A DNA stretch of 64,000 nucleotides from Metallibacterium scheffleri (GTDB taxonomy: Bacteria; Pseudomonadota; Gammaproteobacteria; Xanthomonadales; Rhodanobacteraceae). The translations under genes and the position numbers were made by a program. The stretch lies in the NCBI RefSeq assembly GCF_002077135.1, contig NZ_LDOS01000002.1, positions 2,061,676 to 2,125,675 on the forward strand, given 5' to 3'. Positions 49,216 to 59,615 of the stretch are shown piece after piece. The notes beneath the pieces are model-generated. The model did no database searches. It had not been told where the DNA came from and saw nothing but the letters and a program-made list of their open reading frames with translations. Each line of letters starts with the position of its first letter. Positions within the stretch are counted from its first letter, which is position 1.

Positions 49216-51122
49216 CCCGAGTTCGACACATTTTTGCGCAAGTCATTGATACGCCAAGGTTCATGCGATCGAAATTGGCACTACAAGGCGATATCGAAGG
49301 GCTCTTGGCTGGGGATGCCGAGTTGAAGTTGGTCGAACAGAGCGAGCTGCTCGGGGCTGAGGTCGGTCAGGCCGCTGGCGGTGCCCTGACCGGCGATACG
49401 CACCTGGTGAAGCTGGATGTGGCGTGCGATTTCCAGGGCGCGCTCCGGCGAGTAGGCGCTGCCCGAGGCCTTGAGTTGCATGCGCAGCAAACGGTACAGC
49501 ACCAGGGCCAGAAAGCAGATCAGGGCGTGGGCGCGGATACGTTCGGGCAGGCGGTGGAACACCGGGGCGATCTCGATCTCGGACTTGAGTACGCGGAAGC
49601 CGCGCTCGATGTCGGCCAGGCTCTTGTAGCGCGCGATCACTTCGGCAGGATCGAGGTCGCTGGTGTTGGTCACCAGCAGCAGCTTGCCGTCGTTGAGTTC
49701 GGCCCGCTTGAGCGCGGCCTCGTCCTCGGTGTAGGCGAACCGGTCGGACTGCAGGTCGACCTTGATGATCGATCCCAGATGGGCGTCGCTGACGGCGCGA
49801 AACAGCCATGCCTTGGCGCCCGAGTCGCTCAGGCGCCGACCCTTGAAAGCGGCGCCGGCGTCCTGGGCATCGAGCTTGCCGGCGCGTCGCTCGGCTTGCT
49901 GCGTCAGCATCTCGATGGTCTGGCGCCGCGCGGCGCTCTGCTGTGCAGCCGCCTGAGGGTCGTGCGCCCAGATCAGGCGCAGGCCCTGCCAGGCGGTCTC
50001 GCCGATGACCTCAGCCTTGGCCTGCACGCCGTGCTCGGCCTGCACGGCGCCGAGGATCTCGTTGAACTCCCCATAGCGGCGCCCGGGCACGGCCAGGATG
50101 AACTCCAGGGGTTGTGCCGTCTTGCCGATGCGTACCGTCTGCAGCCACTCCAGGTTGTCCAGGCTGAGCAGCCCGCGGTCGGCCACCAGCACGACGCGCT
50201 TGACCGGGTACAAGGCCAGGATCTCGTCAACCACCGCATGCAGTGTCGGCGCCTCGGCCGTGTTGCCCTCCCAGACGCGGTGCGCGATGGGCAGGCCTTC
50301 CGCAGTCTGCACGACCCCGAGCATGACCTGGCGGCGGATGCCGCCGTCCTTGGACAGGCCGAACTGGCGGATCTCGCCGGGCATCTCGCTGTGCCCCTCG
50401 ATGCCGATCGTGGTCATGTCGTAGAACACGATCGACAGATCCTGGTCGACCAGCGGCCGCAACAACGCCGCCAGGGTGCGCTGCATCGCCTCACTGCGCT
50501 CGGCCAGGGTGTCCATGGTGCGCAGCAGGCGCTGGTGCGTAACCGAGGCGCTGTCGACTTCGGGCACGCGCGTGCCTTCGAGCCAGCGCAGCACGCCGAG
50601 CTTGGACGTCGCATCGCTCAGGCGATTGAACACCATCACCCGCAGCAATCGCTCGGCGTCGAAGGCGCCGTGGGCATTGCGCAGGACACGGCGGAACGCC
50701 GCGTCCCAGCCCAGCTTGTGCCACAGCGCGTGCAGCATCCAGGTGTCGCCCACCGCCAGCGCCGGAGCAAAGCGCACCGAGGGCGCCTGCGGCTCCTCGC
50801 CGTCGATGACGCGGTGCAGACCGCGGATCAGGGCGTCGGCCGCGCCGGTGCGGACCTGCTCCAGGCGACCCAGCGTGGCGACGACGCGCTGGCGGGAGAC
50901 GCCATGGTCATCGCGGTACGCCTCCACGAGCTTGACGTAGTTGCGCGATCCGGAACGCGTGAGCTTGACGAACATGTCGCCACTCTACCGCATAAAAGAA
51001 GCCTACTGAGCCTACTCTGCGAAATGACGTGTCACTACAGCATGGCCGCTTCAGACGAGCCCAAACCCTTGTCGCCACACACCTTCAGAGCAAAATCTCC
51101 GCTCGTAGACGTCGAACTTGGG
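49216..51122 (-). mobile_element. IS1634-family insertion sequence (1907 bp)
   Basis: Complete element. The left end CCCGAGTTCGAC and the right end (inverse complement) CCCAAGTTCGAC form 12-bp inverted repeats with one mismatch. It is flanked by the 6-bp duplication TGAACT. One transposase gene fills most of it. Size, duplication length and transposase match the IS1634/IS4-superfamily pattern. Intact ends and frame suggest recent insertion and possible mobility; transposase and pilQ read in the same direction. Confidence 0.93.
49281..50975 (-). CDS. IS1634 family transposase
   Basis: A 564-residue DDE transposase of the IS4 superfamily. The acidic triad is placed in DLSIVFYDMTTIG (first Asp), VVLVADRGLLS (second Asp) and the YREK-like signature YKSLADIERGFRVLK (Glu). 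The N terminus MFVKLTRSGSRNYVKLVEAY is typical of IS1634 members. The full frame is open with no stop, so it may be active. It occupies all but 65 and 147 bp of the element. Confidence 0.93.
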   Translation of the reverse strand: MFVKLTRSGSRNYVKLVEAYRDDHGVSRQRVVATLGRLEQVRTGAADALIRGLHRVIDGEEPQAPSVRFAPALAVGDTWMLHALWHKLGWDAAFRRVLRNAHGAFDAERLLRVMVFNRLSDATSKLGVLRWLEGTRVPEVDSASVTHQRLLRTMDTLAERSEAMQRTLAALLRPLVDQDLSIVFYDMTTIGIEGHSEMPGEIRQFGLSKDGGIRRQVMLGVVQTAEGLPIAHRVWEGNTAEAPTLHAVVDEILALYPVKRVVLVADRGLLSLDNLEWLQTVRIGKTAQPLEFILAVPGRRYGEFNEILGAVQAEHGVQAKAEVIGETAWQGLRLIWAHDPQAAAQQSAARRQTIEMLTQQAERRAGKLDAQDAGAAFKGRRLSDSGAKAWLFRAVSDAHLGSIIKVDLQSDRFAYTEDEAALKRAELNDGKLLLVTNTSDLDPAEVIARYKSLADIERGFRVLKSEIEIAPVFHRLPERIRAHALICFLALVLYRLLRMQLKASGSAYSPERALEIARHIQLHQVRIAGQGTASGLTDLSPEQLALFDQLQLGIPSQEPFDIAL

Positions 51123-51128
51123 TGAACT
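51123..51128. repeat. Target-site duplication, right copy
   Basis: TGAACT next to the right end of the IS; identical to 49210-49215. Confidence 0.9.
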
Positions 51129-53059
51129 GCACTGTCGCGGTACCCGCGCCTGCACCTACCGCCCCTCCCGGTGCATTCTGGTAGGTGACGTAGCCAACCT
51201 CCTGGCCCTGCTTGATGGTCGCCATCTGCTGGTTGGCGGTGATCACGCGCGGGCTGGAGATGGTTTCGCTCTTGCCCTCGGTCTGGGCTGCCTGCAGTTC
51301 AAGGTTGAGCAGGTAGTTGGAACCCAGGATGGCCAAGCCGAAACTGCCTGCGGGACTGGTGATCGGCAAGTTGACGTTGAGCCCGCCCGGAAAGGTGATG
51401 GCCGGCGGCAAAGTGGGCTGCGGCGCGGTGCCCCCCGTCTGGGTCGCATATTGCTGATTGAGGTTGTTCTGCGCGGTCACCGCATTCTGCGCCGCGATGC
51501 TGTTGATCAGACTGGAGTTGTCGCTGGTGGAATCACTCGTGGATATGAGTTGCCCGCTCGGGTTGGTCATGAACCCGCTGGCACCGAACTGCGCGCCGAG
51601 TTCGCGCGTGAAGCTGTTACTGGCGATGACGATGCGCGATTCGATCAGCACCTGCTTGACCGGGCGATCCAGCACCGCGACCAGCGCACGGATCTCGCGG
51701 ATCTTTTGCGGAATGTCACTGACGATCAGCGTGTTGGTGCGATTGTCGAAGGTGACACTGCCGCGCGAGGAAAGAAAACCGCGGTTGGCGTTGGCACTGG
51801 CGCCGCCGCTTGCCGTGTTCTGCAAGCTCTTCTGCGTCAGCAACTGCGCGATGGTCGAGGCCTTGCCATAGCTGATCGGAATGTAATCGGTGACCAGAGG
51901 TGCGGCTTCCTCGGCCTGCATGCGTGTTTCCGCCTTGGCGCGCTCATAGGACGCCAACTCGGTCTGCGGTGCCACCCAGATCACGTTGCCGTCGCGCTGC
52001 ATGCCGAGGCTCTTGGCACGCATGATCACGGCCAGCGCCTGATCCCACGGCACATTGACCAAGCGCAACGTGACGCTGCCGCCGACGCTGTCGGAGGCCA
52101 CGATATTGAGATTGGAGACGTCAGCGATCAACTGCAGCGCTGAACGCGTGGGGATGTCCTGGAAATTGAACGTCACGCGGGCGCCGGTGTACTTGGGCTC
52201 GGCGCCGGTAACATTGCCGATCACGCCGGCAGCTTTCTGTGCCTGCTTGGGCGCGATCTCGACCACGTACTCGTCGCCGCTCTGGTAAGCCGAGGGCTCG
52301 AACGCCCCGCGCGCAGCGATTTCCATGCGCGCACCATTGGCCACCGGGCGCGTGGTGACGCTGGTGACGGGCGTGGCGAAATCGTTCACATCAAGCCGCT
52401 GCGCCAACTTGGATGGCAACGTGGCGTTGGCGAAATCGACGACCATGTGATCGCCCGAGCGATGCATGTCGACGTTGGCACCGGCGCCACTGAATCGGAT
52501 GATGACCTGACCAGCACCATCCTTGTTGCGCTGGAAATCGATATTGGCGATGGCCAGCGAATGGGTGTTCGGAAGTACCTTGCTCGGATTGCCCACGGCG
52601 CTGGAGGCCAACGCACCGCCATTGCCGCTGCCGATCGCGAGGATCAGCTTGTCACCGTCAACGCGCGTGGTGTAGCCGGCGTGCTGAAACAGATCGACGA
52701 CGATGCGCGTGCGCCCGCCAGCGGCCACCGCGGTGACGCTGGAGGTGGCCCCGCTGCCGACATCAAGCCGACGCTTGGCCAGCTCAAGCGCGGTGCCGTC
52801 CAGGTCCACTGCAATGCGCGGCGGATTGTCGGTGGTGAATATCCTCGGTTGCGGTGGCGCCCCGTCGAATTGCAAGGTGATATCCACCTTGCCTCCGGGC
52901 AGAGCCTGATAGCTCATGTCCTTGAGGGTGCCAGCCTGCGCCCCCATGGGCAGCGCAGCGAGCAGCAGCACGGCCAACAGAGCGGCCATGCGGGCGCGCC
53001 AAGTGTGTGCGTTCTTGCGAATGGCTTGCGTCGTCATGTACATCACCCCCACAGGGTCC

Positions 53060-53578
53060 TCATTGCTCGCTCATCGCGATTTCGGCCTTGCGCTCCATCC
53101 AGCCGCCATTGCCGTTCGGTACCAATTCGGTCAGATCGACTTGATCGGGCGTGACCTTGGTGATCCGTCCGTCGCTCTGGCCCATGTAATTGCCGATCAC
53201 GACGCGATGGATCACGCCGGTCGGGTCCTTGATCAATGCCTGCGCATCAGGCCCGGCGCCGATAGTGCCGACCATCTTCAGCGAATCCAGCGGGAACATT
53301 TCCAGCGGCTGCTTGGGACGGTTGGCATCCGGACGCGGGCCATTGCTGTTGTAGCCGCCAGTCTCCAGAGGGCTGGGGCTGAACGGATCACGCATGTTCT
53401 GATCGTTGTAGGTAAAACTTTCAAAGGTCTTGATGACTGGCAGCGGCGGCAGTGGCGGGCCGCTCTTGGCCTTTTCCTGCGCGACCCACGCGTGCAGATC
53501 AGACGTGCCGCGCGTGCAACCAGCCAGTGCAATCAGCGCCACGCAGACCACCAGCAGTCGAAAAGGCAGCTTGCGCAT
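53060..53578 (-). CDS. pilP: Type IV pilus inner-membrane lipoprotein PilP
   Basis: A 172-residue lipoprotein (lipobox LIALAGC near residue 18) with a Pro-rich linker and a C-terminal beta domain (SLKMVGTIGAGPDAQALIKDP, HRVVIGNYMGQSDGRI). PilP links the PilMNO inner-membrane platform to PilQ. The ATG at 53578 is 1 bp from the pilO stop. Intact, although its partner pilQ is interrupted just downstream. Confidence 0.93.
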   Translation of the reverse strand: MRKLPFRLLVVCVALIALAGCTRGTSDLHAWVAQEKAKSGPPLPPLPVIKTFESFTYNDQNMRDPFSPSPLETGGYNSNGPRPDANRPKQPLEMFPLDSLKMVGTIGAGPDAQALIKDPTGVIHRVVIGNYMGQSDGRITKVTPDQVDLTELVPNGNGGWMERKAEIAMSEQ

Positions 53579-53579
53579 G

Positions 53580-54236
53580 TCACTTGCCTCCCTTGCTGAC
53601 TTCGACGTGATCCTTGCTGCTGCTCTCGTCTTCCTCAAGGTAACGGTAGGTGCGCACCGTGCCTTCGAGCTGCAGCAAATCGCTGGGGCCTTTGCTGCCG
53701 GCCGCGGCCGGCAATGGCTTCAGCGACACATTGTGCATGGTCAGGATCACCACGCGCGGCAGCGACGCCACACCGCTGATGAAAGTACCGAACTGATTGT
53801 AGGTGCCGATCATCTTCAGCTTGATGGGCTTTTCGGCATAGAACTCTTTCACGGATTCTGGCTCAGGCTGGAATAGATCGGTCTGCAGCCCTGCCGAAAG
53901 CGCGGTTTGCGAGATATCCACCAGCAATTCGGGCATTTCCGTCTTGCTGGGCAACTGGCGCAGCATCTGGCGCAGCATGTCCTGCATCTCGGAGAGTTGC
54001 TTCTTCAGTGCATCGAGGTTGACAGCGCGCGCCTGTTCCTTGATGAACTGCTGCTTGAGCTGGTCTTCCTGGCTGGCCAGCGATGTCAGATTGTCCTGCT
54101 GGTTGCTGATGTGGAACCACCAGCCGAAAAACAGGATCACGACCAGCACCAGCACGGTGAACGTGGTCTTGACCGTGTTCGGCCACGCGCCGATGTTGTT
54201 GCGGTCGAGACTGCGGAAATCGTCGAGGAAACTCAC
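53580..54236 (-). CDS. pilO: Type IV pilus alignment protein PilO
   Basis: A 218-residue bitopic protein. A membrane helix (about residues 25-47) is followed by a coiled coil (about 50-100: QEDQLKQQFIKEQA, LDALKKQLSEMQDML) and a ferredoxin-like periplasmic domain with YNQFGTFISGVASLPRVV. It heterodimerises with PilN. The ATG overlaps the pilN TGA (ATGA). Confidence 0.94.
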   Translation of the reverse strand: MSFLDDFRSLDRNNIGAWPNTVKTTFTVLVLVVILFFGWWFHISNQQDNLTSLASQEDQLKQQFIKEQARAVNLDALKKQLSEMQDMLRQMLRQLPSKTEMPELLVDISQTALSAGLQTDLFQPEPESVKEFYAEKPIKLKMIGTYNQFGTFISGVASLPRVVILTMHNVSLKPLPAAAGSKGPSDLLQLEGTVRTYRYLEEDESSSKDHVEVSKGGK

Positions 54237-54948
54237 GGCTGCGCTCCCGGCTTGATGCTACCAGCGTGGCTTGCGGCTGCCGCGGGCGGGGCAGATATCG
54301 CCGCATGCGCAGGCGACCTGGCCATGCCCGCACCGGCCGGAGCCCCCGGCACGACCGGGATTGGCAGCGATGCCAAGCTGCTCGTGGCTGCGGCGGCACC
54401 AGCGTTTTTCGGCATGCCAAGCTTGACCGTGAGTCCGAAATCGTAAGGCATGCGCGAATCGCCAGCCTTCTTCTCGGTCTTCTGCAAGTCGGCCGCGCCC
54501 AACCATGGCGAAGCCTCGAGGTTGCGCATGTAATCGGCCACTGCCGCGTTGGACTGCGCGACGCCTTCGAGCGTCAGCTGTTCGCCTTTTTGCGCCATTG
54601 AGGTCAGCCGCACCGACGGCGGCGTACGCTTCACCAGTTCGTCGAACAGATGCACCATCTGCGAGCGGTTGGCCTGCAGATCCTCGATGATTTTCTTGCG
54701 TGCCAGCAGGCGATCACGCACCTTGTCCAGATTCTTGATCTGCTCGTTCTCGGCCTTGAGCTGCGTGATCTGACCTTGCAGGTAGGCGTTGCGATCGGTC
54801 TGGTTGTCGATGCGCATGCCCATCCACATCGACCAGCCAATCACCAGCACCAGGGCAACCGCTGCCGCCGCGCCAAGCTGCATGAAAAATTCGCGCTCGC
54901 GCTGCTTGCGCCGCTCCGCGCGCCAGGGAAGTAGGTTGATGCGCGCCA

Positions 54949-54949
<1 letters not shown>
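54233..54949 (-). CDS. pilN: Type IV pilus alignment protein PilN
   Basis: A 238-residue bitopic protein. Its N terminus MARINLLPWRAERRK holds the INLLPWR peptide that docks into PilM. A membrane helix (about residues 23-43), a coiled coil and a periplasmic alpha/beta domain follow; the Pro/Ala-rich tail after about residue 185 is longer than in Pseudomonas. The ATG at 54949 overlaps the pilM TGA; a longer in-frame extension upstream is inside pilM. Confidence 0.94.
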
Positions 54950-56031
<1,082 letters not shown>

Positions 56032-56299
56032 TTACGAGCGAAATGTGCGCTAATACCTTAGATCAAGTCTTAACTCTTTGGCAACGCCCCCTGAACTGCA
56101 TAGCTGAGAGCCACTTCACAATTCTTTGCAGAGTCAGCTCCGCGCGCCCCAAATCCAATGCGTCCGCGCCTACGCATTGGCGAGCAACATACACGACCGC
56201 GCACGCAGCGTCTCGTTGCAGTGCCAAAGCCTTCAGCAAAGCCCTCTATACTGCGCGGCTTCACAGAGCCCGCCCTTCGGCGGTCGCCGATCCCGTCCG

Positions 56300-58828
56300 A
56301 TGCGCCTGCTGCTGCGACTGTTGAAATGGTTCGTGATCCTGGGTTTTGCCGGTGCTCTGGCCGGCGTCGCCGCACTGGGTATCGCCTACTGGATATTGGC
56401 GCCACGCCTGCCATCCGTCTCATCGCTCAAGGATGTGCAGATGCAGGTGCCGCTGACGGTGCTTTCCGCGGACGGAAAACTGATCGCCAGCTTCGGCGAG
56501 ACGCGACGCATCCCGGTCACCTTCGCGCAAATTCCGGTGCAGTTGCGTGATGCCTTCCTCGCTGCCGAGGACGCGGATTTCTATCACCACCCCGGCGTCG
56601 ACTTCGTCGGCACCGCGCGCGCGGCGTTCGAGGTGCTGATCCACGGCGGACACAAGGTGCAGGGCGGCAGCACGATCACTCAACAGGTCGCACGCAATTT
56701 CTTCCTCAGCCCGGAGAAAAGTTACACGCGCAAGATCATGGAGTGGTTTCTGGCATTCCGCATCGAGAATGAGCTGAGCAAGAACGACATCCTGCAGCTG
56801 TATCTCAACAAGATCTTTCTCGGCCATCGCGCGTATGGCGTGGCGGCAGCGGCGCAGTACTACTACGGCAAAACCCTCGATCAGCTGACATTGCCCGAGT
56901 GCGCCATGCTGGGCGGCTTGCCGCAGGCGCCTTCGGCGGCCAATCCGGTGACCGATCTCAAACGCGCGATGGTGCGCCGCAATTACGTGCTCAGGCGCAT
57001 GTACGACGTGGGTTTCATCAAGCGCGATCAGTACGAAAAGGCGCTGGCCACGCCGGACGACGCCTTCCCTCACGAGCCGCCGATCCAGGTCGAAGCACCC
57101 TACGTGGCCGAAATGGCGCGCCTGCTGGCCGTGCAGAAGCTGGGCAACAAGGCATTGACCGATGGTTACGTGGTCTACACCACGATCAATGGGAAGCTGC
57201 AAGATGCCGCCAACGCCGCGGTCCGCAGCGAAATGCTGTCCTACAGCCGCCGCCATGGCTGGTTTGGACCGGAAGCCCATGTCACCCTGCCGCCCACGCC
57301 AGACCCGACGCTGTGGTCGAAGGATCTGGGGGCGCTGTATCCAGTGGCCGGGCTGCAGCCTGGCCTGGTCACCGACAGCAGCGCCAAACTCGCCCACGTC
57401 TACCTGCAGAACGGGCAGACCGTGGTGCTCGACCTGAAAGCCGTGGTCTGGGCGCGGCGCTATATCAACGAAAACCGCACCGGGCCTGTGCCCAGCGCCG
57501 TGGATCAGGTGCTCAAGCCCGGCGACATCGTGCGCGTGGCCATGGACGACCAGGGTCACTGGCAATTGGCAGAGATTCCCAAAGCACAGGCCGCGCTGGT
57601 CTCGCTGCGTCCCGACGACGGCGCCATCGTCGCCCTCGTCGGCGGCTTGAGCTACACGCTCAGTCAGTTCAACCGCGTCACGCAAATGGCGCGCCAACCT
57701 GGCTCCAGCTTCAAGCCGTTCGTTTATTCAGCAGCGTTTCAGCGCGGTTTCACGCCTGCTTCGGTGGTCAACGATGCGCCTCTGATCTTCGCCGACACGC
57801 ATACACCGGGCGGCGAATGGATACCCGCCAACGACACCAACACCTTCCGGGGGCCGACTCGGCTGCGCGTGGCTTTGGCGCAATCAAAAAACCTGGTCAC
57901 CCTGCGTCTGATCGATGCGATCGGCGTCAACTACGCGCGCCAGTATGTGACGCGCTTCGGCTTTTCGCTGGATCAGATTCCCGACAACCTGACGATGGCG
58001 CTGGGCACCGCCTCGGTCTCGCCTTTGCAGATGGCGCGCGGTTACGCGGCGTTCGCCAACGGCGGCTTCCTGATTGATCCCTACTTCATCCAGCGCATCG
58101 ACAACCGGGATGGCCATGCCGTATTCGTGGCGGACCCGCTGCGCGCCTGCCGCGATTGCGCGCAGCGCCTGCTGGCCGACACGGCGCCGACGCCCGCGCC
58201 ATCACCGCCCGCACCCGCCGTGCCCGCCACACCAGCACCGGGAAGCAGCAGCGGCCTGCCGCCGATGCCGGGCGACATGACAGTGCTGGTGCCAGCGCCG
58301 GTCAACGGCGCGCCACCCCCCCCGCGTCTGGCGCCACGCATCATCGGAGCACGCAATGCCTACCTGATCGCATCGATCATGCAATCAGTGATCCGCAGCG
58401 GCACCGGTCAGTTTGCGCTGTCGCTGCACCGTACCGACCTCTCCGGCAAGACCGGTTCGACCAACGACTATCGCGACGCGTGGTTCGGCGGCTTCAATTC
58501 GAAACTGGTGACCACAGCCTGGGCCGGCTTCGACAATTTCAGCTCGCTCGGTCATGCCGATGGCCATCCCGAGTTTGGCGCATATGTGGCGCTCCCGATC
58601 TGGATCCGCTACATGAAAGTCGCGCTGGCCGGCACACCGGAGGCTCCTGAGCCGATGCCGCCGGGCATTGTCACCGTGTTGATCAACCGCGATACCGGCC
58701 TGCCCGCACTACCCAGCAACCCGCTGGCGATGCCCGAGGTGATGCGCATCGAGGACTACGAGCGCCTCAAGCAGCAGGCGCCGCTAGACAGCAAGCACGA
58801 TCAGGCCAAGTCGTACGACGTATTCTGA
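56300..58828 (+). CDS. mrcA: Penicillin-binding protein 1A
   Basis: An 842-residue bifunctional class A PBP. After the membrane helix (about residues 8-35) comes the GT51 domain with the catalytic Glu in FLAAEDADFYHHPGVD and QGGSTITQQVARNFFLS; then the OB-like insert and the transpeptidase with SXXK QPGSSFKPFVY, SXN AQSKNLVTL and SGKTGSTNDYRDAWF. A Pro/Ala-rich loop (about residues 622-670) interrupts the transpeptidase, as in many gammaproteobacteria. It is stimulated by LpoA, encoded at 41.8 kb. Start ATG 56300 is the family start. Complete. Confidence 0.96.
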   Translation: MRLLLRLLKWFVILGFAGALAGVAALGIAYWILAPRLPSVSSLKDVQMQVPLTVLSADGKLIASFGETRRIPVTFAQIPVQLRDAFLAAEDADFYHHPGVDFVGTARAAFEVLIHGGHKVQGGSTITQQVARNFFLSPEKSYTRKIMEWFLAFRIENELSKNDILQLYLNKIFLGHRAYGVAAAAQYYYGKTLDQLTLPECAMLGGLPQAPSAANPVTDLKRAMVRRNYVLRRMYDVGFIKRDQYEKALATPDDAFPHEPPIQVEAPYVAEMARLLAVQKLGNKALTDGYVVYTTINGKLQDAANAAVRSEMLSYSRRHGWFGPEAHVTLPPTPDPTLWSKDLGALYPVAGLQPGLVTDSSAKLAHVYLQNGQTVVLDLKAVVWARRYINENRTGPVPSAVDQVLKPGDIVRVAMDDQGHWQLAEIPKAQAALVSLRPDDGAIVALVGGLSYTLSQFNRVTQMARQPGSSFKPFVYSAAFQRGFTPASVVNDAPLIFADTHTPGGEWIPANDTNTFRGPTRLRVALAQSKNLVTLRLIDAIGVNYARQYVTRFGFSLDQIPDNLTMALGTASVSPLQMARGYAAFANGGFLIDPYFIQRIDNRDGHAVFVADPLRACRDCAQRLLADTAPTPAPSPPAPAVPATPAPGSSSGLPPMPGDMTVLVPAPVNGAPPPPRLAPRIIGARNAYLIASIMQSVIRSGTGQFALSLHRTDLSGKTGSTNDYRDAWFGGFNSKLVTTAWAGFDNFSSLGHADGHPEFGAYVALPIWIRYMKVALAGTPEAPEPMPPGIVTVLINRDTGLPALPSNPLAMPEVMRIEDYERLKQQAPLDSKHDQAKSYDVF

Positions 58829-58911
58829 TCCGCCGCGTGTATGCCGACCCGGCGCTGGCATGCCAGCGCATGAATTGCGATGATCCGCGCAGCCCACTGC
58901 AGGAGCGGTCG

Positions 58912-59562
58912 ATGCCTCGTCTTCATGGCCACCACGCTGCACGCCGCGCCCAAGGCAATCGACAGCAACTGCGCCGGCGCATCGCGCTGGAGGCCGCGCG
59001 ATTGATCAGCGAACACGGGCTGCGCGATTACCACCGTGCGAAACTGCGCGCCGCCGAACGCCTCGGCATCCGCGACGACCAGGCGCTGCCACACAACGAC
59101 GAGATCGAGTCGGCTTTGCGCGAGCATCAACGCCTGTTTTTTGGCAACAGTCAAATCGAGGCCCTGCAGGCGCGACGTCTGGCGGCGCGCGAGGCGATGC
59201 GGTTTCTGCAACGTTTCGAGCCGCGTCTGGTTGGCGCGGTGCTGGAGGGTACCGCTGACCAGCACTCCGCCGTCTGCCTGCACCTGTTCAGCGATACGCC
59301 TGGCGAGGTCGAGCAGTTCCTCTCCGAGCACGGTATTCGCTACGAGTTACGCGAACGCAGGCTGCGTATGGATCGCGAGCGCAACCTGACGATCGAGGTG
59401 CTGCAGTTCATTGCTGATGACATCGCGTTCGATCTCAGCGTGCTGCCGCGTGACGGCCTGCGTCAGGCACCCTTGGATCGTGTCCGTCCGCGTGCCATGC
59501 AGCGCGCCTCGCTGGGCGCACTGGAAGCGTTGCTGCGTGCCCACCCTGCAGCGCCAATGTGA
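58912..59562 (+). CDS. Conserved protein of unknown function downstream of mrcA
   Basis: A 216-residue cytosolic protein. The N-terminal third is basic and helical (HHAARRAQGNRQQLRRRIALEAARLISEHG in part). The middle has a possible minimal nucleotidyltransferase-like line (RLVGAVLEGTADQHSAVCLHLF) where G-V-L-E-G-T and the following acidic and His residues suggest that fold; this is weak. The C-terminal part is RERRLRMDRERNL. I recall such proteins after PBP genes in xanthomonads and burkholderias without known function. ATG at 58912 has AGGAG six bases upstream. Real gene by start, length and codon pattern. Confidence 0.75.
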   Translation: MPRLHGHHAARRAQGNRQQLRRRIALEAARLISEHGLRDYHRAKLRAAERLGIRDDQALPHNDEIESALREHQRLFFGNSQIEALQARRLAAREAMRFLQRFEPRLVGAVLEGTADQHSAVCLHLFSDTPGEVEQFLSEHGIRYELRERRLRMDRERNLTIEVLQFIADDIAFDLSVLPRDGLRQAPLDRVRPRAMQRASLGALEALLRAHPAAPM

Positions 59563-59615
59563 TCGGGGCCATGCAGAACCCACGCCCATCCAAGGCGTGA
59601 GGTATCCGGCGCGCC

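Larger units (their letters stand above)
48854..53043 (-). pseudogene. pilQ: Type IV pilus secretin PilQ, split by an insertion sequence
   Basis: PilQ forms the outer-membrane secretin through which type IV pili pass. The 5' part (53043-51123) encodes a signal peptide, AMIN domains, the STN domain (about residues 255-330) and the start of the secretin fold (SRIVIASNSFTRELGAQFG, SSPRVITANQQMATIKQGQEVGY). It breaks after ATVQF at the IS. The 3' part (49209-48854) resumes KNIVLQLQVTP and keeps GQTVVLGGI, VPLLGDIPGLGALF and FVTPRILDD. Removing 49210-51122 gives 2277 bp, an intact 759-codon frame. Last gene of pilMNOPQ, so no downstream polarity on pil genes. Confidence 0.95.
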
